Part shown: one piece after another, positions 15,645 to 24,144 of the stretch | How positions within the stretch are numbered: position 1 is the stretch's first letter | Layout of the letters: every line of letters begins with the position of its first letter | From: Comamonadaceae bacterium OS-1 | Lineage (GTDB): Bacteria > Pseudomonadota > Gammaproteobacteria > Burkholderiales > Burkholderiaceae_C | Length of the DNA stretch: 64,000 nucleotides | Direction: 5' to 3' | Assembly: GCA_027923965.1 (NCBI GenBank) | Contig: AP026969.1 | Coordinates: 4,898,001-4,962,000 of the forward strand | Notes under the pieces: model-generated | The model's input: only the letters and a program-made list of their open reading frames with translations | What the model was told of the DNA's origin: nothing | Databases searched by the model: none | Translations under genes and position numbers: made by a program

Positions 15645-16804
15645 CAGAACGCCTCGATGCCCAGCAGCGCGGCAGCTTGCAGGGCAGTGGCGCGCACGGC
15701 ATCGATCGTGGGGCCGGTGAACGTCAAATGGCCCATCTTGCGGCCCTTGCTGGCCTTGTCTTTGCCGTACAGGTGCAGGTGCGCGCCGGGCAGGGCCAAG
15801 ACCTCGGTCCAGGGCGGCGTGGCGGCTTGCTCGGAACGCACAAACCACAGGTCGCCCAGCAGGTTCAGCATGATGGCCGGGCTGTGCTGGCGTGGCTGCA
15901 CCAGCGGCAGGCCGGCCAGAGTGCGCACTTGCAGCTCAAACTGCGACACATCGCAGCAGTCCATGCTGGCGTGGCCGCTGTTGTGCGGACGCGGGGCGAT
16001 CTCGTTGACCACCAGGCTGCCGTCTTGCAGCACGAAAAACTCCACGCACAGCACGCCCACGTACTGCAACTCGTATGCTATGGATTTTGCAGCTGCTACC
16101 GCTTGTTCCATAAGCGGTAGAGGCATATTTTCTTCATACACCTCGGTGACGGCCAGAATGCCGTCGCGGTGCAGGTTGCGCTGGGGTGGCAGGTGCACCA
16201 TCTGGCCGTCGGCACTGCGCGCCACGATGACCGAGCACTCGGATGCCAGGGGCAGCATTTTTTCCAGCACGCAGGGCACGTACTGCATCTCGGCCCAGGC
16301 CGCGGCCAGCGCGGCGCGGTCGGCCACGCGGGCCTGGCCCTTGCCGTCGTAGCCCAGGCGGGTGGTCTTCAAGATGCCGGGCAGCAGGGCCTGGTCCACG
16401 GCGGCCAGTTGCTCTGGCGTGTCGATCACGGCGTAGGGCGCGCAGGGCACGCCGCAGCGCACGAAATGGGCTTTTTCGGCCGCGCGGTCCTGGGCGATGG
16501 CCACGGCCGACGCGGCAGGCGACACCGTGGTGTACACCGCCAGGCGGGCCAGGGCCGAAGACGGCACGTTTTCAAACTCGGTGGTGATGGCATCACAGGT
16601 CTCGGCCAGCTGGCCCAGGCCTGGCGCGTCCAGGTAGCCGGTCTGGATGTGGTGGTGGCTCACGCGCCCGGCGGGGCTGGCCGCGTCCGGGTCGAGCACG
16701 GCGGTGAAATAGCCCATGCGCTGGGCGGCGTGGATGAACATGCGGCCCAGCTGGCCACCGCCCATCACGCCCAGCGTGGCACCGGGAAGGATGGGTGTGC
16801 TCAT
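15644..16804 (-). CDS. purK: N5-carboxyaminoimidazole ribonucleotide synthase
   Basis: A 386-aa ATP-grasp enzyme: [18 protein letters not shown] at the N-terminus, [14 protein letters not shown] and [30 protein letters not shown]. It carboxylates AIR to N5-CAIR in purine synthesis, the substrate of PurE encoded just upstream with an ATGA overlap. Codons for about residues 222-243 ([20 protein letters not shown]) are made of a copy of the dispersed palindromic repeat (16075-16138), read in frame. This lies in a surface-type segment before the conserved [10 protein letters not shown] strand, so function is probably kept. Confidence 0.93.
   Translation of the reverse strand: MSTPILPGATLGVMGGGQLGRMFIHAAQRMGYFTAVLDPDAASPAGRVSHHHIQTGYLDAPGLGQLAETCDAITTEFENVPSSALARLAVYTTVSPAASAVAIAQDRAAEKAHFVRCGVPCAPYAVIDTPEQLAAVDQALLPGILKTTRLGYDGKGQARVADRAALAAAWAEMQYVPCVLEKMLPLASECSVIVARSADGQMVHLPPQRNLHRDGILAVTEVYEENMPLPLMEQAVAAAKSIAYELQYVGVLCVEFFVLQDGSLVVNEIAPRPHNSGHASMDCCDVSQFELQVRTLAGLPLVQPRQHSPAIMLNLLGDLWFVRSEQAATPPWTEVLALPGAHLHLYGKDKASKGRKMGHLTFTGPTIDAVRATALQAAALLGIEAF
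16075..16138. repeat. Dispersed palindromic repeat inside purK
   Basis: CTACCGCTT (16096-16104), 7-base loop, AAGCGGTAG (16112-16120), flanked by TATGGATTTTGCAGCTG and AGGCATATTTTC. The stem sequence differs from the other copies yet pairs perfectly. Confidence 0.72.
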
Positions 16805-17304
16805 AGCACGGGCGGTGCGGGCGGCACGGTCATGTTACGGGCCACCTCGGTCTGCGCGGCGCGGAAGGCTTCCAGCTGTGCCCGCAGGGCCGGGTTTTCG
16901 TTGGCCAGCAGGGCCACGGCAAACAGGGCCGCGTTGGCCGCACCGGCGTTGCCGATGGCAAAGGTGGCCACCGGAATGCCCTTGGGCATTTGCACAATGC
17001 TGTGCAGCGAATCCACGCCGCTCAAATGTTTGGTACCCACCGGTACGCCCAGCACCGGCACGGGGGTTTTGGCGGCCAGCATGCCTGGCAGGTGGGCGGC
17101 GCCACCGGCTCCGGCGATGATGGCCTTGAGCCCGCGCCCGGCGGCGGCTTCGGCGTAGGCAAACATATCGTCGGGCATGCGGTGGGCCGATACGACGCGT
17201 GCCTCATGCGCAATGCCAAACTGTTGGAGAATCTGCACCGCATGCTGCATGGTGTCCCAGTCGGAGCTGGAACCCATCACCACACCAATTTGAATAGAAG
17301 TCAT
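16801..17304 (-). CDS. purE: N5-carboxyaminoimidazole ribonucleotide mutase
   Basis: A 167-aa class I Pur[26 protein letters not shown] (catalytic His), [17 protein letters not shown] and [26 protein letters not shown]. It converts N5-CAIR to CAIR. First gene of purE-purK-tsaC with ATGA coupling to purK. The start at 17304 (MTSIQIGVV) gives family length; the frame extends five codons further. A second dispersed repeat lies directly upstream. Confidence 0.94.
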   Translation of the reverse strand: MTSIQIGVVMGSSSDWDTMQHAVQILQQFGIAHEARVVSAHRMPDDMFAYAEAAAGRGLKAIIAGAGGAAHLPGMLAAKTPVPVLGVPVGTKHLSGVDSLHSIVQMPKGIPVATFAIGNAGAANAALFAVALLANENPALRAQLEAFRAAQTEVARNMTVPPAPPVL

Positions 17305-17316
17305 GAGTTTGTTGCA

Positions 17317-17415
17317 CACCCCCAGGCTCCAGTGCTAACGCACTTTCCGCCAACCCCCTTGCAGGGGGCAACACCAGCAGCCTGGCGGAGCCAGTTCTGC
17401 GGTGTTTCTGGAAGG
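17317..17415. repeat. Second dispersed repeat family, copy A
   Basis: A stretch beginning CACCCCCAGGCTCCAG and continuing CCAACCCCCTTGCAGGGGGC, CCTGGCGGAGCCAGTTC and TGTTTCTGGAAGG. It is closely matched by 43242-43370. It contains the short hairpins CCCCCT/GCAGGGGG and CTGGC/GCCAG. It lies upstream of purE and of cnoX, between the divergent genes. Confidence 0.7.
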
Positions 17416-17504
17416 TGCTGGTTGTGACTGGAAGCGGGTTGGTGGGTTGTTGCTGTTTTAATTAATCTTGAATTTTACTTTTTGCCTTGCGGCAACACCC
17501 CAAA

Positions 17505-18464
17505 ATGATCGACGTTACCTTTGCCAACTTTGAAACCGAGGTCATTGCCGCCTCCATGACCACCCCGGTGCTGGTCGATTTCTGGGCCCCGTGGTGCGGG
17601 CCGTGCAAGGTCATCGGCCCCATGCTGGAGAAGCTGGAGGCCGACTACGCGGGCCGCTTCAAACTGGTGAAGATCGACTCCGACCAGGAGCAGCAACTGG
17701 CCGAAGCCTTCGGCATCCGCAGCATCCCCACCTGCATTCTGGTGGTCAACGGCCAGCCGGTAGACGGCTTCCAGGGCGCGCTGCCCGAGGGCAAGATCAA
17801 GGAATTCCTGGACAAGCATGTGCCCGAGGGCGATGCGCTGGAAGCCGAACCGTCCGATGCCGAACAAGCCCTGGCCCTGGCGGAGGCGGGCGACACCGAT
17901 GCCGCCCTGGCCAAGCTGGCCGATGCCCTGGCGCTGGACCCTGCCAACGACGATGCCCGCTTCGACTACGTGCGCCTGCTCACCCAGGCCGGCCACCTGG
18001 AAGAGGCCGAAGCCGCGCTGCAACCCACGCTGAAATACATCCCCTTGCAGCTGCGCTTTGAAGCCCTGTTGCAGTGGATTGGTGCTCTGAATTTTGCAGC
18101 TACCTACGCCGATGGAACGGGCGACACGGCCGAATTGGATGCAAAAATTACCGCCAACAAGCGTGACTTCGATGCCCGCTTCGCCAAAGGCCGCATCCTC
18201 ATGGCCCAGGGCGAATGGACCGCCGCCATGGACGAGCTGCTGGAAATCATCATGCGCGACAAAAAGTGGAGCGACGAAGCCCCCCGCAAGGTCTTCATCG
18301 CCATCCTGGAGCTGCTCACCCCGCCCAAACCCAAAGCCAGCGCAGATGCGGGCAACAAGACCGCGGGCGGGATTGAACTGTCTGGCAACTCCGTCGCGGC
18401 CCAAGACCCGCAAGCCCAGATGGTGGCCACGTACCGTCGGCGCTTGAGCATGATGCTGAACTAA
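17505..18464 (+). CDS. cnoX: Co-chaperone thioredoxin CnoX (YbbN-like)
   Basis: A 319-aa protein with an N-terminal thioredoxin domain (FWAPWCGPCKVIGPM, C31 and C34; SIPTCILVVNGQPVDGFQG) and a C-terminal TPR-like part (EQALALAEAGDTDAALAKLADALALDP and AKGRILMAQGEWTAAMDELLEIIMRD). CnoX proteins hold oxidation-sensitive proteins and hand them to GroEL. The E. coli form lost one active-site Cys, but this one keeps CGPC and may also be a redox enzyme. The first ATG with a normal thioredoxin N-terminus is at 17505. The gene ends directly against an IS3 remnant. Confidence 0.88.
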   Translation: MIDVTFANFETEVIAASMTTPVLVDFWAPWCGPCKVIGPMLEKLEADYAGRFKLVKIDSDQEQQLAEAFGIRSIPTCILVVNGQPVDGFQGALPEGKIKEFLDKHVPEGDALEAEPSDAEQALALAEAGDTDAALAKLADALALDPANDDARFDYVRLLTQAGHLEEAEAALQPTLKYIPLQLRFEALLQWIGALNFAATYADGTGDTAELDAKITANKRDFDARFAKGRILMAQGEWTAAMDELLEIIMRDKKWSDEAPRKVFIAILELLTPPKPKASADAGNKTAGGIELSGNSVAAQDPQAQMVATYRRRLSMMLN

Positions 18465-18894
18465 ATCGCCACCGCCCCCCGCTTGCACCACGCGTAGTAC
18501 CCCGCCCGTGTGACCTGGTAGTACTGGCACATCAGCTGCACAGAGTGGGTGTCCCGGTTTGCCCCGATAAAGCGAAAGACTTCGGCTTTGGATCGAAAGC
18601 AAACCGGATGGCTTTTTTTAGCAGTTCGTGCTCCTGTTGCAGGCGTTTGAACTGCTGCTCCATGGCGCACAGGCGCTGCAGCTCCACTACGGCCAGGGTG
18701 TCCACAGGGGCGGGCAGGCCGACGAGTTCACCGTCGCGCACCTGCTTGCGCCATTTGGACAGCATGAACGGGTGGATGCCTAAGGTGGCCGCCACGTCCT
18801 TGATGCGCACACCGTTTTTCTGGCTCATCTGCACCGCCCGTAGCTTGAAGGCGTTGCCGTAGCGGTGGATTTTTTGGGGGCCGGGCGTGGCCAT
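18465..18894 (-). mobile_element. IS3-family insertion sequence remnant
   Basis: Contains a full orfA (18532-18894) and only the first 40 or so codons of orfB. OrfB reads RSKAEVFRFIGANRDTHSVQ and QLMCQYYQVTRAGYYAW, then breaks off at about 18475, next to the cnoX stop. The A6G slippery sequence expected for the -1 frameshift is present (18611-18617, minus strand). The transposase DDE domain is missing, so the element cannot move by itself. I could not define terminal inverted repeats. Confidence 0.82.
18532..18894 (-). CDS. IS3-family transposase OrfA
   Basis: A 120-aa protein with the helix-turn-helix of IS3 OrfA: YGNAFKLRAVQMSQKNGVRIKDVAATLGIHPFMLSKWRKQVRDGELVG, followed by a leucine-zipper-like segment (LQRLCAMEQQFKRLQQEHELLKKA). 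The N-terminus MATPGPQKIHRY fits relatives, so the ATG at 18894 is likely the true start. That ATG overlaps the stop of the desaturase gene (TAATG). Its partner orfB is truncated, so this is a leftover. Confidence 0.85.
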   Translation of the reverse strand: MATPGPQKIHRYGNAFKLRAVQMSQKNGVRIKDVAATLGIHPFMLSKWRKQVRDGELVGLPAPVDTLAVVELQRLCAMEQQFKRLQQEHELLKKAIRFAFDPKPKSFALSGQTGTPTLCS

Positions 18895-19943
18895 TACACG
18901 GCTCCGGGCACAGGCCGGGTGACCTGGAAGCTGGTATCCACCGCCTGGCGCTGCAGGGCGGGCAAGATCTCGGCCCAGGCGGCCCACACACTTGGGTAGA
19001 CCGGCGGGCACTGGCTGCGGATGGCCTCGTGCAGCTTAGGCAACTGGTGCCAGGGCACCATGGGCAGGCTGTGGTGTTCGATGTGGAAGTTCATATTGCA
19101 GTACAGCCACTGGAACACCGGGTTGGTCACAAAAGTGCGGGTGTTCAGGCGGTGGTCGTACACGTCTTCGGCCAGGCCGGTGTGCTGGGTGGCGTTGAAA
19201 AACTGGGCAAAGAAACCGCCGTAAAAGCGCGGCAGCACGATGTACATCGCGGGCAGGATGCTCTGGCTGGTGATGCACGCGGCGATCACCCCTGCAAACA
19301 CCAGCATGAAGATGCGCGCCGAGCGGATGACCTTGCTGCGCTCACTGCTGGGGATGAAATGCTCGCCGTCCGGGCTGATGCGGCCCACCGACTGCAAGGC
19401 AATGTCGCGCAGCAGCAGCACGCCCGACTTCAAAAAGAAGAAATCCAGCAGCGCATACAGCCGATTCGCCGGGCGCGGAAAGGCGATTTCCGGGTCTTTG
19501 CCCACGATGATGGTGTGCGTGTGGTGGCGCGTGTGGCTCCAGCGCCAGTAGTGGCCCTCGTGCAGGGTCATGAAGGCGTTCAGGTGGTACAGCGCCTCGT
19601 TCAGCCAGCGGGTTTTGAAGGGCGTGCCGTGCGACAGCTCGTGCGCCCGGTGGTCGCTGGTGGAGTACAGCACGCCGTAAACCAAGAAGCAGGGCACCGC
19701 CCACCAAGTCCCCCAGGTGAAGAAGCCTGCCACGCCGCTGGCGACCAGCAGCACGATCCACAGGCCGTAGTTCCACAGCGACTCTGTGTCAGAGCGCTTC
19801 ATGAGCTGTTTCAAAAGCTTGCGGTCGATCTGCGGGGTGAACCAGCGGGCGCTGACTTCAGACTCGAATTCTTCGCGGCGCAGGTCGCCGGTAGGGGCTT
19901 GGTCGTCCCGCAGGGCATAGCGGGAATAAGGGGTGCTTGGCAT
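18894..19943 (-). CDS. Membrane fatty-acid desaturase
   Basis: A 349-aa integral membrane di-iron enzyme. The His boxes are HRAHELSH, HTRHHTHT and HIEHHSLP, placed between hydrophobic segments (WIVLLVASGVAGFFTWG, ARIFMLVFAGVIAACITSQSIL and others). It probably inserts a double bond in a fatty acyl chain; an alkane or carotenoid hydroxylase role cannot be excluded. The end (VTRPVPGAV) coincides with the start of the IS3 orfA, so the last few residues might have been altered by the insertion. The ATG is preceded by GGAGAC. Confidence 0.82.
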   Translation of the reverse strand: MPSTPYSRYALRDDQAPTGDLRREEFESEVSARWFTPQIDRKLLKQLMKRSDTESLWNYGLWIVLLVASGVAGFFTWGTWWAVPCFLVYGVLYSTSDHRAHELSHGTPFKTRWLNEALYHLNAFMTLHEGHYWRWSHTRHHTHTIIVGKDPEIAFPRPANRLYALLDFFFLKSGVLLLRDIALQSVGRISPDGEHFIPSSERSKVIRSARIFMLVFAGVIAACITSQSILPAMYIVLPRFYGGFFAQFFNATQHTGLAEDVYDHRLNTRTFVTNPVFQWLYCNMNFHIEHHSLPMVPWHQLPKLHEAIRSQCPPVYPSVWAAWAEILPALQRQAVDTSFQVTRPVPGAV

Positions 19944-20029
19944 GGTTTTTTGTCTCCGTTTTGGCGTGACTGGATGCTACGGGGGTAGGCCTTTTTTGGG
20001 TACTGTCAGCGCTGTTTCTGCCCCATAAT

Positions 20030-20057
20030 GTGTCAAGACAACGACCATTTTTGACAC
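20030..20057 (+). promoter_or_regulatory. Inverted repeat overlapping the LacI-family gene start
   Basis: GTGTCAA (20030-20036) and TTGACAC (20051-20057) with a 14-bp spacer, ending 5 bp before the ATG at 20062. A CATAATG box just upstream could be a -10 element. The position suggests autoregulation by the LacI-type protein. The right half-site motif TGTCAA recurs at the start codon (ATGTCAAG). Confidence 0.4.
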
Positions 20058-20061
20058 AAAC

Positions 20062-21117
20062 ATGTCAAGCAAAAATCCCTCCCGCCGCCCCACGATGGAC
20101 GACGTGGCCCGCCACTGCGGGCACAGCCGTTCCACCGTCGACCGGGTGCTCAATGGCCGCAGCAATGTGCGCGAAGACACGGCCCAGCGCATCCGCGCCT
20201 CGGCCGAAGCCCTGGGCTTTTATGCGGTGGGGGTGATCACCGAGCGCCTGCGCGATGTGCGTCCGCGCCTCACGCTGGGTTTTTTGCTGCAGTTGCCGAA
20301 TGCGGTGTTCTACCGGGGGCTGGCCGCTGCGCTGGCACAGGCCACGCAAGACTGCCCCACGCTGCGGGGCCGCGCCGTGGTGGAGTACCTGAAGGACCAA
20401 ACCCCCGAATGCGTGGCCGAACATCTGGCGGACCTGGGCCAGCGGGTGGATGCCATCGCGGTGGTTACGGCCGACCACGCGCTGGTCAACAACGCCATCG
20501 AGGCCTTGCACCAGCGCCAGGTGCCGGTGTTCGGGCTGATTTCGGATTTGAGTTCGCCTTTGCGCGCAGGCTATGCCGGGCTGGACAACCGCCGGGTGGG
20601 GCGCACGGCGGCCTGGTTGATTTCGGAGCTGGCCCACGCCCCCGGCCCGGTGGCGATTTTTGTGGGCAGCCACCGCTTCCAGTGCCAGGAGCTGAGCGAG
20701 ATCAGCCTACGCTCTTACATGCGCGAGCACGCGCCCGACTTTGATTTGCTGGAGACCATTTCCACGCTGGAAAGCGATGCCTATGGCGAAGAGCGCACCC
20801 ACGAGCTGCTGGACAGCCACCCCGACCTGGTGGGCTTCTACATGGGTGGCAGCGGCATTGAAGGCGTGCTCAAGGCGCTGGCGCAGCGCCGCCAGCGCAA
20901 CCGGGATGGCCAGCGCGTGGTGGGCATCGGCACCGAGCTCACGCCCGTGACCCGTGCGGGGCTGATCCACCGGCACTTCGCCGCCGTGCTGTCCCACCCG
21001 CTGCCCCAGCTATGCCGCGAACTGGTGGCCCAGATGGCCGAGGCCGTGGTGCAGCCCACGGCGGGCGTGCGGCAGGTGCTGGTGCCGATGGATATCCATT
21101 TGCCCGAGAGCGTGTGA
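20062..21117 (+). CDS. LacI-family transcriptional regulator
   Basis: A 351-aa regulator. The N-terminal HTH is clear (PTMDDVARHCGHSRSTVDRVLNGRSNVREDTAQRI) with the hinge helix region after it, and the C-terminal part is a periplasmic-binding-protein fold (TLGFLLQLPNAVFYRGLAAAL, DAIAVVTADHALVNNAIEAL, YAGLDNRRVGRTAAWLI). It is likely to sense a sugar or related small molecule. The closest candidate targets are the convergent sugar-binding protein/aldo-keto reductase/creatininase genes (21521-24144). Confidence 0.88.
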   Translation: MSSKNPSRRPTMDDVARHCGHSRSTVDRVLNGRSNVREDTAQRIRASAEALGFYAVGVITERLRDVRPRLTLGFLLQLPNAVFYRGLAAALAQATQDCPTLRGRAVVEYLKDQTPECVAEHLADLGQRVDAIAVVTADHALVNNAIEALHQRQVPVFGLISDLSSPLRAGYAGLDNRRVGRTAAWLISELAHAPGPVAIFVGSHRFQCQELSEISLRSYMREHAPDFDLLETISTLESDAYGEERTHELLDSHPDLVGFYMGGSGIEGVLKALAQRRQRNRDGQRVVGIGTELTPVTRAGLIHRHFAAVLSHPLPQLCRELVAQMAEAVVQPTAGVRQVLVPMDIHLPESV

Positions 21118-21123
21118 TTTTGG

Positions 21124-21190
21124 GTGCTATAGTTTTTAACTATATTTTTTATAGCTGCTTGCGCCGATTGAATAAGCACGAGCTGCCCAT
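21124..21190. repeat. Dispersed palindromic repeat, copy 6
   Basis: GTGCTATAGTTTTTAACTATA, then TTTTTATAGCTGCTTGCGC and ATTGAATAAGCACGAGCTGCCCATTGG. The flanking part is longer than in most copies and has an extra small palindrome (ATAGTTTTTAACTAT). Confidence 0.65.
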
Positions 21191-21241
21191 TGGATGCCTG
21201 AAAAATGGGCTAAAAATTTGCAAAAGGCCGCTACGGACGGT

Positions 21242-21512
21242 AGCCCAGTGGGGTCAGATCATCCATGCGCGCCTGAGAGTTAGTTTTGGCAAGGGGCTTA
21301 TCCGCATGCGTGCTCTGACCCCTCTGGGCGGTTGGGCATCCCAGAGGCGTGATCTTTGCCGCGGGGATGAAGAGGCGGGAACGGGGAGCGGGCTGCTGGT
21401 TTGCGATGCGGCACGGAGAACCGCCCAGAGGGGTCAGAGCACAAATGCGGGCCGTTGTCGTTCTCATTCCGCCACATTTGTGCGCGCAATTGTGATCTGA
21501 CCCCACTGGGCT
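21242..21512. repeat. 271-bp element with nested inverted repeats (GGGGTCAGA type)
   Basis: The outer arms are a perfect 20-bp pair at 21242-21261 and 21493-21512. The inner arms are a perfect 24-bp pair at 21310-21333 and 21419-21442. All four carry GGGGTCAGA or its complement next to CCCAG(A/T). A third hairpin is ACAAATG (21441-21447) with CATTTGT (21475-21481). No coding sequence is convincing inside. The layout suggests a non-autonomous mobile unit, perhaps mobilised by a REP-associated (RAYT) transposase; that link is inferred. It fills the 400-bp gap between the convergent LacI and creatininase-like genes. Confidence 0.72.
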
Positions 21513-21520
21513 TGACCCCG

Positions 21521-22231
21521 CTAACGCACTTCCCCCACCAGCCAAGCCACCACCGCCTCCAGCAGCTCCGGCCCACGCGCCGGGTCGAAATCGCGCGGGT
21601 CGGGGCCTACCACGCCCCACAGGGGGTGGCCTTGCACATGGCGCTGCGGGCCCCAGCCGTCTTCTTCGATGTTGCCGGTGCGCACCGGTTTGGGCGGCAG
21701 CTGGGCTATGTCCACCCGCTCGGGCCACAGGGCGTGCAGCAGCGTGGTCTCGAACGGGCCGGCGTGGTCGGGGGCGATGGGCGGGTGGGGCAGCATGTTG
21801 ATGGACAGCGCCCGCACCTGCAGCGCGTGGCCCTCGGCCTGCCAGTCCTGGGCCAGCTGGCGCACCATGGCAATTTGCTCGTCGGCGAAGTGGCCGGTGA
21901 ACAACACCGCCTGGGCCACGCCAAACACTTCCAGCCGGGCCAGGGTTTTGCGCAGCTGGGCGACGATTTCCGCGCCGGTTTCCATCATCACCGTCCACGG
22001 GTAGATGCCGTGGCCGCCGCCGGTGCCGTAGTGCAGCGTGGGGTAGACCAGGCCGCCGCTGCGCTGGGCGGCGCGCAGGCACACGCCGTGGGCGGTCAGC
22101 GCGTCCAGCCCCACCGGCAAATGCTCGCAGTGCCATTCGATGGTGCCCAGCGGCAGGTAGACGCGGGAGGCGCGGGCCAGCTCGGCGCGGATTTCGTGGG
22201 GCCGCAGTAGCTCTAATTGGTGAAGGCTCAT
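21521..22231 (-). CDS. Creatininase family protein
   Basis: A 236-aa protein of the creatininase/FAPy-hydrolase-like metalloamidase family. LPLGTIEWHCEHLPVGLDALTA carries the likely metal ligands (Glu, His, Asp), followed by GTGGGHGIYPWT and FTGHFADEQIAM in place of the usual NGHGGN segment. It may hydrolyse a cyclic or linear amide or act on a sugar derivative; the substrate is unknown. The start at 22231 overlaps the stop of the aldo-keto reductase gene (ATGA), so the two are coupled. Confidence 0.78.
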   Translation of the reverse strand: MSLHQLELLRPHEIRAELARASRVYLPLGTIEWHCEHLPVGLDALTAHGVCLRAAQRSGGLVYPTLHYGTGGGHGIYPWTVMMETGAEIVAQLRKTLARLEVFGVAQAVLFTGHFADEQIAMVRQLAQDWQAEGHALQVRALSINMLPHPPIAPDHAGPFETTLLHALWPERVDIAQLPPKPVRTGNIEEDGWGPQRHVQGHPLWGVVGPDPRDFDPARGPELLEAVVAWLVGEVR

Positions 22232-23217
22232 TGGTAGTAGTTCCGAATCCACACGTGCGCGTCCAGCTGGGCCAGCAGCTCGGCGGGGAAGGGCTGGCCG
22301 TCGGAATACACCAGGTTCATGTCCACCTCGGCACGGGTTTGCATACCCGGTATCAGCGTGGATACCTGCCGGGAATCCAGCACGTAGCGCATGGCCGCCT
22401 CGGCCAGCGTGGGGTAGTAGGGCGCACACAGCTTTTTGAGCTGGTTGACCCGCGCCAGGGTCTCGGCAAACCGGCCCTCGCGGAATAGGGTGTGCGGCAC
22501 CGAGCCGGGGGCCCAGCCCGCGTAGGTATCGGCCGTCCAGTGGCCCACCAGCGCGCCCGAATCCAGCGGCACCCGGGCGATGAAGGCGGTAGAGGTAGAG
22601 GTTGAGGAGGTGGGTTGGCCCGCCGCAAACAGGCCGTGGCGCGGGCGCTGCTCAAACAGGTTGTAGACCACCTGGATGGAGTCCACCAGGCCGAAGCGGG
22701 CCAGGTCAATGCCTTCGTCGGGCCGGAAGTCGCGCAGGGACACGCCGATCTTGTCGATCTTGCCCTCGGCGCGCAGGCGGTTCAGGCTCTCCAGCCAGTC
22801 CAGCGCGTACAGGCCGTCGCCCATCCAGCTGTGCAGTTGCAGCATGTCCAGCCGCTCCACGCCCAGGCGTTTGAGCGACTTTTCCACGCTCTCGCGCAGA
22901 TACCAGTCGGGGTAGCGGCCCCGCATGGCAGGGTGGTCGTCGTTTGCGTCCGGCCACTGGATGGGTTGCACCTTGGTGGCCACGTAGATTTTGTCGCCCT
23001 GCCAGGCCCGCAGCGCCCGGCCAATCACCTCTTCGCTGTGGCCCTTGCCGTACAGCTCGGCGGTATCGACAAAGTTGATGCCTTTGTCAAAGGCGTACAG
23101 CAGGGTGTCGATGGAGCGCATGTCGTCCACCGCGCCCCAGTCGCCACCGATCTGCCAGGCCCCAAAGGCCACCTCACTCACCTTCCAGCCGGTGCGGCCA
23201 AAGTCGCGGTAGCGCAT
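22228..23217 (-). CDS. Aldo/keto reductase
   Basis: A 329-aa TIM-barrel NADP-dependent oxidoreductase. Active-site residues are visible in GINFVDTAELYGKGHSEE (Asp, Tyr), YVATKVQP (Lys) and MLQLHSWMG (His). It looks like the group acting on sugars (aldose dehydrogenase or related). A Ser/Thr run (TSSTSTST, about residues 203-210) is encoded by a GGTAGA/GGTTGA microsatellite (22588-22613) at a place where relatives have an ordinary sequence. It lies 3 bp downstream of the sugar-binding-protein gene and is coupled to the creatininase gene. Confidence 0.85.
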   Translation of the reverse strand: MRYRDFGRTGWKVSEVAFGAWQIGGDWGAVDDMRSIDTLLYAFDKGINFVDTAELYGKGHSEEVIGRALRAWQGDKIYVATKVQPIQWPDANDDHPAMRGRYPDWYLRESVEKSLKRLGVERLDMLQLHSWMGDGLYALDWLESLNRLRAEGKIDKIGVSLRDFRPDEGIDLARFGLVDSIQVVYNLFEQRPRHGLFAAGQPTSSTSTSTAFIARVPLDSGALVGHWTADTYAGWAPGSVPHTLFREGRFAETLARVNQLKKLCAPYYPTLAEAAMRYVLDSRQVSTLIPGMQTRAEVDMNLVYSDGQPFPAELLAQLDAHVWIRNYYQ

Positions 23218-23220
23218 GCT

Positions 23221-24144
23221 TTACTTGGCGTATTTGGCCAGGTTGGCAGGCGTGACCAGCTCAAACGGGATGTTCACAAAACGGTCTACCGGCTGCTTTT
23301 TGATCAGCTTGACGGCAGCATCCAGCGAGCCCCGGCCCTGGCCTGCGGCGTTCTGGAACACGGTGACCTTCAGATCGCCCGCCTTCATGGAGGCCAGTGC
23401 GTCCGGTGTGGCATCGATACCGGCGACCAAATAGCCGGGGGTCCACTTGTTGTTGGCCTTCAGGGCCTGGATGGCACCGATGGCCATTTCGTCGTTGTTG
23501 GCGATGATGGCATCGAACTTCAGCCCGGCGGTGAGCCAATTCGAGACGATGTCGGTGCCGTTGGTGCGCAGCCATTTGCCTTCGCGCTTGTCCAGAATCT
23601 TGATGGCCGCGCATTCCGGGGTGGCCAGTACGTCCTCGATGTCCTTGGTGCGGGTGCGTGCCGCCTCGTTCGACAGCTCGCCCATCAACACCACGATATT
23701 GCCCTTGCCCTTCATCAGGCGGCACATCTCCTGGGTTTGCAGCGTGCCCGAGACTTTTTCGTCGGACGCCACAAAGGCCGCGTTCTTGGGCAGCTTGTCA
23801 AAGTCCACTGGGCGGCGGTTCACGTAGACCAGCGGAATGCCCGCGTCGCCCACCATCTTGGTCATCTTGGTGGTGGCATCGGTGTCCACCGGGTTGATGA
23901 TGATGGCATCGACCTTCTGGGCGATGAAGTTCTGGATCTGGTTGAGCTGGCGGCCCACGTCGTTGTCGGCGTTTTCCATCTGCACACTGGCCCCGACGGT
24001 TTTGGCCTGGGCCAGCAGCGCATCGGACATGTAGGCCAAAAAGGTTTCCTGGTTGGCCATGGCCAGACCGATCTTCTGGGCCTGGGCGGCCAAGGGGGTC
24101 AACACGGAAGCTGCGACGGCGGCGGCGAGGATGAGTTTTTTCAT
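23221..24144 (-). CDS. Sugar ABC transporter periplasmic binding protein (RbsB-like)
   Basis: A 307-aa protein with a signal peptide (cut after LAAQAQ, residue 23) and a type I periplasmic-binding fold: KIGLAMANQETFLAYMSDALL, QNFIAQKVDAIIINPVDTDA, VVLMGELSNEAARTRTKDIEDVL and ANNDEMAIGAIQALKA. It probably binds a monosaccharide or polyol. No permease or ATPase gene lies next to it, so it must share a transporter encoded elsewhere or serve in sensing. It is first in the operon with the aldo-keto reductase and creatininase. The RBS AGGAAA precedes the ATG. Confidence 0.87.
   Translation of the reverse strand: MKKLILAAAVAASVLTPLAAQAQKIGLAMANQETFLAYMSDALLAQAKTVGASVQMENADNDVGRQLNQIQNFIAQKVDAIIINPVDTDATTKMTKMVGDAGIPLVYVNRRPVDFDKLPKNAAFVASDEKVSGTLQTQEMCRLMKGKGNIVVLMGELSNEAARTRTKDIEDVLATPECAAIKILDKREGKWLRTNGTDIVSNWLTAGLKFDAIIANNDEMAIGAIQALKANNKWTPGYLVAGIDATPDALASMKAGDLKVTVFQNAAGQGRGSLDAAVKLIKKQPVDRFVNIPFELVTPANLAKYAK

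Noticed and set aside
18080..18150. Possible repeat copy inside cnoX
   Set aside because: Only GAATTTTGCAGCTACC resembles the family; no stem is formed and the right half is missing.
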